Source: Actinomycetota bacterium (lineage in GTDB: Bacteria; Actinomycetota; Actinomycetes; JACCUZ01). Taken from it: a stretch of DNA of 10,396 bases. The number at the start of each line of letters is the position of its first letter. Position 1 is the first letter of the stretch. The stretch is taken from contig JAVEDA010000288.1 in assembly GCA_030841195.1 (NCBI GenBank), forward strand, positions 1 through 10,396, written 5' to 3'. The notes under the pieces were generated by a model. It was not told the origin of the DNA. It searched no databases and saw only the letters and a list, made by a program, of their open reading frames with translations. The position numbers were made by a program, and so were the translations under genes. Below are positions 1 to 5,349 of this stretch, piece after piece.

Positions 1-136
1 TTCGCGACCTTTGTGAGCGACACGCCGCACCCAAGCGCGGCGAGTTGCGACCGAACGTCGCGAACGATCTTGAAACGGCGGGGCCCGCGACACGCCCGAC
101 AGGGGCGCCAAAAGGGTGTCTTCTGTCCGCGTTCCG

Positions 137-161
137 GTTTCGAGGTGCCATTCCGGCGTAC
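137..161 (+). promoter_or_regulatory. Possible SigB/SigF-type promoter of the STAS gene
   Basis: GTTT at 137-140 and GCGTAC at 156-161 are separated by 15 nt. This is close to the general-stress sigma promoter pattern of Gram-positives (GTTT-like -35, GGGTAC/T -10, 14-17 nt apart), with one mismatch in the -10. It would start transcription near 168 and leave a leader of roughly 70 nt before the ATG at 237. Genes of the RsbV/anti-anti-sigma class are often transcribed from such promoters. The match is by eye and could be chance. Confidence 0.3.
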
Positions 162-236
162 GTTGGTTACGCAGCGTGCTCCCCTGCTGTCGCCCCGGAC
201 CCGGCGCACTCCTGACGCCCGAGAGCTGGCGCGACC

Positions 237-599
237 ATGGCCCCCATGTCGCACGACCGGATGACCCTGTCCATCACAAGACCGCCGGACGGCGCTGTCG
301 ACTACGTCCAGATCGTCGGCGACGTCGACCTGTCCGAGCTCGAGGCGCTCGACCGCGCGGCCGCCCAGCTGCAGGACGGCGCCGGCGGCGGCGTCTGCGT
401 CGATCTCGGCGGCACCACGTTCATGGACTCGACCCTCGTGCAGTTCCTGGAGGACCTCGGCGACGGCGGCGCCGGTCACCTGGTCATCTGCCGCCCCGGC
501 CCGATGGCCAGCCGGCTCATCCACCTGACCGGCCTGGACGCCGTGGCCAGCGTCCGCGCCGACCTGCCGCCGCAGTGGCCGAACCTGCCCGCAGCCTGA
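237..599 (+). CDS. STAS-domain protein, probable anti-sigma-factor antagonist
   Basis: A 120-residue single-domain protein of the SpoIIAA/RsbV type. Family members bind an anti-sigma factor kinase and release its sigma factor; phosphorylation of a conserved serine switches this off. Visible here: the first strand plus VGDVDLSELEALD (about 27-39), the strand VCVDLGG (53-59), and the phospho-switch loop with FMDST, where Ser65 is the candidate phosphosite. The usual glycine after the Ser-Ser/Thr pair is missing: the loop reads DSTLV rather than DSSGL. A second half, HLVICRPGP to TGLDAV, completes the fold, and the length is normal. ATG 237 was chosen because GAGAG lies at 221-225; ATG 246 is an alternative. 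No RsbW-like kinase or sigma gene is in the window, so its partner is unknown and it looks like an orphan. Confidence 0.82.
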   Translation: MAPMSHDRMTLSITRPPDGAVDYVQIVGDVDLSELEALDRAAAQLQDGAGGGVCVDLGGTTFMDSTLVQFLEDLGDGGAGHLVICRPGPMASRLIHLTGLDAVASVRADLPPQWPNLPAA

Positions 600-632
600 C
601 GCGCTTGTCTTTGGCTGTGGCCGGATAGCCAT

Positions 633-679
633 GATCGGAGTGCGCTGGAGCCACCAGGTGGGCTCGATCTGCTCCGATC
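633..679 (+). terminator. Hairpin downstream of the STAS gene, candidate terminator
   Basis: GATCGGAG (633-640) is exactly complementary to CTCCGATC (672-679). Inside it GAGCC (648-652) can pair with GGCTC (661-665), giving a two-tier stem. No U-tract follows, so if it ends transcription it is not a classical intrinsic terminator. It lies 34 nt after the STAS stop. Two smaller dyads follow before the next gene: GCGCAC/GTGCGC (691-704) and CACCC/GGGTG (711-723). Confidence 0.35.
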
Positions 680-781
680 CTGCGGACGGCGCGCACACGT
701 GCGCGGCGCGCACCCACCGGGTGTCACGATTCAGGTCAGCCTGCAACCGACCGGCACCGCGGCACGTGGCACGCTGCCGTC

Positions 782-1252
782 ATGAGCAGTGACGACCCCA
801 CCCTGGCCGAGCTGCTGGCCCAGGAGGACGAGCTGCGGCTCGGCCGCTTCGACAACGACGACGCATGGTCCCTCGGCTCCGCCCTGGTCGAGGAGGCTCG
901 GCGGCGGGGATCCGCTGTCGTCATCGACATCGAGCGCGGCGGCCAGCAGCTCTTCCACGCGGCCCTGCCTGGCACCGTGCCGGACAACGACTCGTGGATC
1001 CGCCGGAAGGGCAACGTGGTTCGGCGGTTCGGCCACAGCTCCCTGTACGTCGGTCGGCTCTGCCGCGACGGGGGCACCACCATCGAGGAGAAGTACGGCG
1101 TGCCGACCGCCGACTTCGCCGCGCACGGCGGGGCCTTCCCGCTGCTAATCCGCGACGTCGGCCCGGTCGGGGTGGTGGCCGTGTCCGGGCTGCCGCAGCT
1201 CGAGGACCACGCGCTGGTGGTCTGGGGGCTTCGGTCCCTCGGTCAGACGTAG
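782..1252 (+). CDS. UPF0303 family protein (haem-degrading / HbpS-like domain)
   Basis: A 156-residue protein of the UPF0303 group within the GlcG/HbpS haem-degrading-domain superfamily (yeast YBR137W is the eukaryotic relative). The family hallmarks are in the right order: an N-terminal helix with an acidic start, the strand AVVIDIERGGQQLFHAALPG (about 45-64), the block PDNDSWIRRKGNVVRRFG (about 67-84), YVG at 89-91, AAHGGAFPL (113-121), and a C-terminal VVAVSGLPQLEDHALVV (about 131-147). Length matches the family. No signal peptide or membrane segment is seen, so it is probably cytoplasmic. HbpS in Streptomyces binds haem and senses redox stress, but the UPF0303 branch has no firmly assigned role, so activity should not be assumed. 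No good Shine-Dalgarno precedes ATG 782; a weak -10-like CACGCT ends 6 nt upstream, so the mRNA may be leaderless. Its coding end overlaps the end of disA by 10 nt. Confidence 0.85.
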   Translation: MSSDDPTLAELLAQEDELRLGRFDNDDAWSLGSALVEEARRRGSAVVIDIERGGQQLFHAALPGTVPDNDSWIRRKGNVVRRFGHSSLYVGRLCRDGGTTIEEKYGVPTADFAAHGGAFPLLIRDVGPVGVVAVSGLPQLEDHALVVWGLRSLGQT

Positions 1253-2328
1253 CGCTCGAGGATCGAGGACTCGGCCAGCCGGGACAGGCCCTCGCGGATG
1301 CTGCGGGCCCGCGACTCGCCGACGCCGTCGACGGTGAGCAGGTCGTCGATGCTGGCCGCCAGCAGCTTCTGCAGGCTGCCGAAGTGCTCGACCAGCCGGT
1401 CCACGACCGTCCCCGGCAGGCGCGGCACCCGGGCGAGCAGGCGGTAGCCCCTCGGGCTCACGGCCGCGTCCAGGCCCTCGCCGCCGGAGTAGCCGAGCGC
1501 GCGCGCGACGGCGGCCAGGTCGAGCAGCTCGAGCGCGTCGAGGTTGTCGAGGTCGGCCAGCACGTCGACCACGGTGCGGGCCCTGCGCCCGATGGCCGCC
1601 GGCAGGTAGTCGCGGGCGATCAGCTCCCGGTCGGGCTCCACCCCGGCGATCAGCTCGTCCAGCTGGAGCGTGAGCAGCCGACCGTCCGTGCCCAGCTCCA
1701 CGACGTACGACTCGATCTCGCCGGCGATCCTGCGCACCATCTCCAGCCGTTGGGCGACCGCGGACACATCCCGGACCGTGACCAGGTCCTCGATCTCCAG
1801 TGCTGACAAGGTGCCGGACACCTCGTCCAGGCGGAGCTTGTAGCGCTCGAGGGTGGCCAGCGCCTGGTTGGCCCGGGACAGGATCTGGGTCGACGCCTCG
1901 AGCACGTAACGCTGGTCGTTGACATAGATGGCGATGATGCTCATCGACTGGCTGACCGAGACCACCGGCAGCCCGGTCTGCTTGTTGACCCGGTCAGCGG
2001 TGCGGTGCCGGGTGCCGGACTCGTCGGTGAAGATCGCCGGGTCGGGGACCAGCTGGACGGCGGCGCGCAGGATCCGGGTGCAGTCGCGGTCGACCACGAT
2101 GGCGCCGTCCATCTTGGCCAGCTCGCGCAGCCGGGTGGCGCTGAACTCGACGTCCAGCACGAAGCCACCGGTCGACAGGGCGTCGACGACCTTGTCGTAG
2201 CCCAAGACGATCAGAGCGCCGGTGCGGCCGCGCAGGATCCGCTCGAGCCCGTCGCGCAGTGCGGTGCCCGGTGCGACCGCGGCCAGCGTTGCCCGCAACG
2301 GGTCGTCGCCGCGCTCGGTCGGTGCCAC
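1243..2328 (-). CDS. disA: DNA integrity scanning protein DisA, diadenylate cyclase
   Basis: DisA condenses two ATP to c-di-AMP and scans DNA; stalled or branched structures inhibit the cyclase. The 361-residue length equals the family norm. The N-terminal DAC domain carries the two diagnostic motifs: DGA at 74-76 (in MDGAIVVDRD) and GTRHRTADR at 105-113, containing the RHR that binds ATP phosphates. Both are intact, so it should be active. A helical linker follows, and the C-terminal helix-hairpin-helix DNA-binding region is visible at about 298-350 (RVPRLPGTVVDRLVEHFG and LTVDGVGESRARSI). The GTG start at 2328 is fixed by the strong Shine-Dalgarno GGGGAG (2340-2335), 6 nt upstream. It lies 117 nt downstream of radA on the same strand, a pairing common in actinobacteria and firmicutes. 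A candidate promoter of its own lies in that gap. Its 3' end overlaps the convergent UPF0303 gene. Confidence 0.97.
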   Translation of the reverse strand: MAPTERGDDPLRATLAAVAPGTALRDGLERILRGRTGALIVLGYDKVVDALSTGGFVLDVEFSATRLRELAKMDGAIVVDRDCTRILRAAVQLVPDPAIFTDESGTRHRTADRVNKQTGLPVVSVSQSMSIIAIYVNDQRYVLEASTQILSRANQALATLERYKLRLDEVSGTLSALEIEDLVTVRDVSAVAQRLEMVRRIAGEIESYVVELGTDGRLLTLQLDELIAGVEPDRELIARDYLPAAIGRRARTVVDVLADLDNLDALELLDLAAVARALGYSGGEGLDAAVSPRGYRLLARVPRLPGTVVDRLVEHFGSLQKLLAASIDDLLTVDGVGESRARSIREGLSRLAESSILERYV

Positions 2329-2360
2329 AGCCCTCTCCCCGGTCGTCGTCGCTCACGCGG

Positions 2361-2366
2361 AGTGTA
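2361..2366 (-). promoter_or_regulatory. Candidate -10 box of an internal disA promoter
   Basis: Read on the minus strand the bases are TACACT, which fits the actinobacterial TAnnnT -10 consensus. Transcription would begin near 2354 and give a leader of about 25 nt that contains the disA Shine-Dalgarno at 2340-2335. No convincing TTGACA-like -35 is seen. The hexamer is short, so this is tentative. Confidence 0.35.
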
Positions 2367-2375
2367 TCGGCGCCG

Positions 2376-2396
2376 CGCGCGGTCCCGGGCCGCGCG
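2376..2396 (-). terminator. GC-rich hairpin between radA and disA
   Basis: CGCGCGG (2376-2382) pairs perfectly with CCGCGCG (2390-2396) around the 7-nt loop TCCCGGG, whose CCCGGG is itself palindromic. It lies about 50 nt after the radA stop and just upstream of the candidate disA -10 box. There is no U-tract. It could lower read-through from radA, stabilise the radA mRNA end, or be neutral. Confidence 0.4.
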
Positions 2397-2445
2397 ACTT
2401 GGTCACGAGATGGACACGAAGGTCGCGCGGTGCTCGTTCGACGTT

Positions 2446-3837
2446 TCAGTGCCGGCGGCTGGCGAACCGGATGACCTCGGCGCCCGGGAAGGCCACCCTC
2501 AGCGCGTGCGGGAGGTCGCGGACCTCGATGGCCTCGATCCCGCTGGGCACCTTGCCGGGGTCGGGCGGCACCAGGGCATGGGTGAACCCGAGCCTGGCGG
2601 CCTCGGAGAGACGGCGGGCGGTGCCGGTGACCCGCCGGATCTCGCCGGCCAGGCCGACCTCGCCGATCGCGACCAGTCCGGTGGCCAGTGCGTCGTTCTT
2701 CGCCGAGCCCGCGACCGCCAGCGCCACCGCCAGGTCGGTGGCCGGCTCGGTCAGCCGCACCCCGCCGACCGTCGAGGCGTAGACGTCGCACGCCCCGACC
2801 TGGACCTGGGCCCGCCGCTGCAGCACCGCCAGGACCATGGCCAGCCGGCCGCCGTCCAGTCCGCTGGTGGTGCGCCGCGGTGAGTTGAGCAGCGACGGGA
2901 CGACCAGCGACTGCACCTCGGCGACGAGCGGTCGCTTGCCCTCGACCGTCACGGTGACACAGGTGCCGGGGACGGCCTCGCGCTGCTGGGACAGGAACAG
3001 CCCGCTCGGGTCGGCAAGCCCCACGATGCCGTCGTCGGACAGGTCGAAGCAGCCGACCTCGTCAGACGGGCCGTAGCGGTTCTTGACCCCCCGGACCAGC
3101 CGGAGCCGGGAGTTGCGGTCGCCCTCGAAGTGCAGCACCACGTCGACCAGGTGCTCGAGCAGCCGCGGGCCGGCGATCGAGCCGTCCTTGGTGACGTGCC
3201 CGACGAGCACGGTCGCGATGCCGCGCTCCTTCGCCACCCGGATGAGAGCGGCGGCCACCTCGCGGACCTGGCTGACGTTGCCGGGGGACCCGTCGACCTC
3301 CGCGCTGGCGATGGTCTGCACCGAGTCGACCACCAGCAGGTCGGGCTTGACGGCGTCGATGTGGCCGAGGACCGCGGCCAGGTCGGTCTCGGCGGCCAGG
3401 AACAGCTCGTCGCGCAGCGCGCCGATGCGGTCGGCCCGCAGCCGCACCTGCGCGGTGGACTCCTCGCCCGTGACGTACAGCGCGCGGGCCCGCTCGGCGA
3501 ACCGCGCGGCCACGTCGAGCAGCAGGGTGGACTTGCCCACCCCCGGCTCACCCGCCATGAGGATCACGGCGCCCGGCACCATCCCGCCGCCGAGCACCCG
3601 GTCGAGCTCGTCCACCCCGGTCGGCACGGCCCGCGCGGCCTCGACGTCGACCTCACCGATCGGCCGCGCGGCGCTGCTGACCGGGCCGGCCCTCGTCGTA
3701 CGGACCGCGGGTGCCGTGGTGTCGGCCACCGTGCCCCAGGCCTGGCACTCGCCGCACCGGCCGACCCACTTGGCAGTCAGCCAGCCGCACTCCGCGCACC
3801 GGAAGGTAGGGCGCTCCCGGACCGCGGTCTTTGCCAT
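2446..3837 (-). CDS. radA: DNA repair protein RadA (branch-migration ATPase)
   Basis: RadA (Sms) is a hexameric RecA-related ATPase that drives branch migration during recombinational repair together with RecA. From ATG 3837 it has 463 residues, normal for the family. Domains in order: an N-terminal C4 zinc finger (Cys14, 17, 28, 31; CAECGW and CGEC), a RecA-like core with Walker A GEPGVGKST (96-104) and Walker B LLVVD (167-171), the RadA signature at 252-256, and a Lon-protease-like C-terminal domain from about 270, with GGVRLTEPATDLAVALAVAG. The signature reads KNRYG instead of the canonical KNRFG, a conservative change at Tyr255. ATG 3837 is preferred over the in-frame GTG at 3867. The family begins just before the zinc finger, and a good -10 box ends 7 nt upstream of the ATG, so the extra codons lie inside the promoter. 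No Shine-Dalgarno is present, which fits a leaderless mRNA. The end RFASRRH is short and basic. disA follows on the same strand. Confidence 0.96.
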   Translation of the reverse strand: MAKTAVRERPTFRCAECGWLTAKWVGRCGECQAWGTVADTTAPAVRTTRAGPVSSAARPIGEVDVEAARAVPTGVDELDRVLGGGMVPGAVILMAGEPGVGKSTLLLDVAARFAERARALYVTGEESTAQVRLRADRIGALRDELFLAAETDLAAVLGHIDAVKPDLLVVDSVQTIASAEVDGSPGNVSQVREVAAALIRVAKERGIATVLVGHVTKDGSIAGPRLLEHLVDVVLHFEGDRNSRLRLVRGVKNRYGPSDEVGCFDLSDDGIVGLADPSGLFLSQQREAVPGTCVTVTVEGKRPLVAEVQSLVVPSLLNSPRRTTSGLDGGRLAMVLAVLQRRAQVQVGACDVYASTVGGVRLTEPATDLAVALAVAGSAKNDALATGLVAIGEVGLAGEIRRVTGTARRLSEAARLGFTHALVPPDPGKVPSGIEAIEVRDLPHALRVAFPGAEVIRFASRRH

Positions 3838-3844
3838 GCGGACG

Positions 3845-3867
3845 ACAGTAGGACGGGGGTCGGACAC
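3845..3867 (-). promoter_or_regulatory. radA promoter, leaderless, with PafBC/RecA-independent-like layout
   Basis: On the minus strand, GTGTCCGAC (3867-3859), 8 nt (3858-3851) and TACTGT (3850-3845) are followed by 7 nt and then the radA ATG at 3837. TACTGT fits the TAnnnT -10 box. Its distance puts the start site at or next to the A of the ATG, which predicts a leaderless message. The mycobacterial RecA-independent DNA-damage promoter (PafBC-controlled) is, as I recall it, TTGTCRGTG-N8-TAnnnT. The spacing here is identical and about five of the nine upstream bases agree. The -10 assignment is fairly good; the PafBC assignment is tentative. Confidence 0.45.
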
Positions 3868-3903
3868 GGCCCGGCAGGCGCACCGGGCGCGGTGGGAGCA
3901 GCA

Positions 3904-4617
3904 TCAGGGGCCTTGGCGGAAGGACTCCTCGACCAGGCCGCGACGGAAGAAGTCCACCCCGAGGCCGGCGATCAGCGGCTCGACCTGGCTGGTCATCGAC
4001 TGGATCGCGGCCAGCTTGGTCTCCAGCAGCTCGCCCTCGAGCAGCAGGCTGAACAGCTGCTCGTCCCGCGACGTGCACGGCGGCTCGGCGCCCATGAAGA
4101 CGTTGAACTGGTCCAGCGGCTCGCGGAACTCCTCGAGCCACTCCGGCGAGTTGGTGGCGTAGCCCAGCACGGCGTCAGGCGGCGCCACCGCCTTGAAGGC
4201 CTCGGTCGCCCAGCGGCAGGCGGCCTTGTGGTCGTCGTGCCCGGTCATCCCGTCCGGGCCGAAGGTCAGCACCGTGTCGGGCTGCACCTCCTCCATCAGG
4301 GCGGTGACCCGGCGTACAGCCTCGTCCTGGTCGACCTCGGCGCACCCGCCGTCGGGGTAGTCGAGCCAGTGGTGCTCGGTGACGCCGAGGATGGCGAGCC
4401 CCCGCTCCATCTCGGCGGTGCGTACGGCGGCCAGCGGGGCACCGCTCGGCCAGCGCTCCTCGTCGGGGGAGCCGAGCTCGCCGCGGGTCGCCGTGACGCA
4501 GACGACCCGGTCACCGGCGCGGGCCGCCCGGGCCATCAGCCCGGCGCACAGCCAGGTCTCGTCGTCCGGGTGTGCCCAGATGCCGAGGATGGTGCCGAGC
4601 GGGTTGTCACCTGACAT
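3904..4617 (-). CDS. PIG-L/LmbE family deacetylase
   Basis: Zinc-dependent N-acetylglucosaminyl-type deacetylase fold, 237 residues from ATG 4617. The first motif AHPDDE (15-20) is complete: by comparison with MshB, His16 and Asp19 are zinc ligands and Asp18 the catalytic base. The third ligand is in GPDGMTGHDDHKA (120-132), probably His130. Relatives in actinobacteria include MshB and Mca of mycothiol metabolism, but those are near 290-300 residues. This shorter protein lacks obvious features that assign it to either, so the substrate is unknown. ATG 4617 is preferred over an upstream ATG at 4701. Homologues start a few residues before GTILGIWAHPDDE, and the longer form would overlap the divergent DUF1203 start. 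A TAGCGT box lies 8 nt upstream of the ATG (possible leaderless start). The gene is 66 nt upstream of radA on the same strand, but radA has its own promoter. Confidence 0.9.
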   Translation of the reverse strand: MSGDNPLGTILGIWAHPDDETWLCAGLMARAARAGDRVVCVTATRGELGSPDEERWPSGAPLAAVRTAEMERGLAILGVTEHHWLDYPDGGCAEVDQDEAVRRVTALMEEVQPDTVLTFGPDGMTGHDDHKAACRWATEAFKAVAPPDAVLGYATNSPEWLEEFREPLDQFNVFMGAEPPCTSRDEQLFSLLLEGELLETKLAAIQSMTSQVEPLIAGLGVDFFRRGLVEESFRQGP

Positions 4618-4625
4618 GTCACGAG

Positions 4626-4631
4626 ACGCTA
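4626..4631 (-). promoter_or_regulatory. Candidate -10 box of the PIG-L deacetylase gene
   Basis: TAGCGT on the minus strand fits TAnnnT and ends 8 nt before the ATG at 4617, where no Shine-Dalgarno is visible. It would give a leaderless or nearly leaderless mRNA. It sits in the 70-nt divergent gap shared with the DUF1203 gene. On the other strand the weaker CAGACT (4676-4681) lies 6 nt before the ATG at 4688. Confidence 0.35.
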
Positions 4632-4687
4632 ACCGCGACGTCCGATCGCCGCCAGTGATCTCCGGCAGCGGACCGCAGACTGGATGC

Positions 4688-5167
4688 ATGACGACCACCA
4701 CTCATACGACGTACGCCGTGCACGCGCTCCCGGCGGCCCTCCTCGACGATGTCCGGTCGACCGGGGTGGACGCGTCCGGCACACCCGTCGAGCGCGTCGT
4801 CGCGACCGGAGGCGAGCCGCTGCGCTGTTGCCTGCGCGACGCCGGTGCCGGCGAGGCACTGCTGCTGTTCGGCTACCGACCGCCGACGCCGCAAGGTCCC
4901 TACCAGGAGGTCGGCGCGGTGTTCGCGCACGCCGATCGGTGTGGCGGGTACGCCGGTGATGGGTACCCGTCGGACTGGCTCGATCGGCCGCAGGTCCTGC
5001 GCGCCTATGACGACTGCGGCTGGATCCACCCGGCCACGACGGTGCACGACGGCACCGACCCGGAGGTGTCGCTCGCGGCGGTGCTGGCCGCGCCCGGTGT
5101 CGTCGAGGTGCACAGCCGCAACATCGCCTACGGCTGTTACATGTTCGCGGTGACGCCGCTGCGCTGA
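4688..5167 (+). CDS. DUF1203 domain protein
   Basis: A 159-residue protein that I recognise as DUF1203 from its overall pattern. It has an N-terminal threonine-rich start then YAVHALP, PLRCCLRDAGAGEALLLFGYRPP (about 45-67), GPYQEVGAVFAHADRCGGY (about 71-89, with a possible ligand-binding His and Cys), the segment RPQVLRAYDDCGWI (about 102-115), and a C-terminal half ending HSRNIAYGCYMFAVTPL. The family has no established function. The two-Cys pair RCC at about 48-49 and the FxHxxxC segment could bind metal, but this is only an inference. No signal peptide or membrane helix is present. ATG 4688 starts right at the family's N-terminus; an ATG at 4684 is out of frame. The upstream in-frame opening back to 4379 is just antisense to the deacetylase gene. 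It is transcribed divergently from that gene. Confidence 0.85.
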   Translation: MTTTTHTTYAVHALPAALLDDVRSTGVDASGTPVERVVATGGEPLRCCLRDAGAGEALLLFGYRPPTPQGPYQEVGAVFAHADRCGGYAGDGYPSDWLDRPQVLRAYDDCGWIHPATTVHDGTDPEVSLAAVLAAPGVVEVHSRNIAYGCYMFAVTPLR

Positions 5168-5177
5168 CAGGACCCCG

Positions 5178-5232
5178 CCGTCTGCCCGTCGACCACGTAT
5201 GGCAGGCGGGTCGGCACCTGGCGAGGCGCCAG
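5178..5232 (+). terminator. Two consecutive hairpins after the DUF1203 gene
   Basis: CCGTCTGCC (5178-5186) pairs with GGCAGGCGG (5201-5209), with one G-T, around a 14-nt loop. Immediately after, CTGGCG (5218-5223) pairs with CGCCAG (5227-5232) around AGG. The first begins 10 nt after the stop codon, a typical terminator position, but no U-tract follows either stem. Confidence 0.4.
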
Positions 5233-5295
5233 CACCTCGGGAAGTACCGATACGCCTCGCAAGGCAGGTCAGATCCGGTACGGCGATCAGCGAAC

Positions 5296-5311
5296 GTCGC
5301 GGTCACGCGAC
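5296..5311. promoter_or_regulatory. 16-bp palindrome upstream of the M20 peptidase gene
   Basis: GTCGCG (5296-5301), GTCA, CGCGAC (5306-5311) form a perfect dyad 38 nt before the preferred ATG. It could be an operator for a dimeric repressor or a hairpin in the leader. I cannot match it to a known regulator, and GC-rich palindromes arise easily in such DNA. Confidence 0.25.
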
Positions 5312-5349
5312 CCGGCCTGCTGGCCCGACCGCGGCACGGGCGTGTGACG

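Noticed and set aside
1..64. TTCGCGAC (1-8) and GTCGCGAA (57-64) inverted repeat
   Set aside because: Eight bases about 48 nt apart at the window edge; could be chance, and the left context is missing.
13..264. Small open frame at the left edge
   Set aside because: No Shine-Dalgarno, basic low-complexity translation, and it overlaps the STAS start in another frame.
3838..3867. LexA SOS box upstream of radA
   Set aside because: No GAAC-N4-GTTC-type palindrome is present in the upstream region.
3130..4614. A 494-codon + strand frame opposite radA and the deacetylase gene
   Set aside because: It runs antisense to two well-supported genes with intact motifs; its translation has no domain and reflects the GC-rich third positions.
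52..5301. The 11-mer CGAACGTCGCG occurs at 52-62 and 5291-5301, both intergenic
   Set aside because: Several 11-mer pairs are expected by chance in 10 kb of biased sequence, and the flanks do not match.
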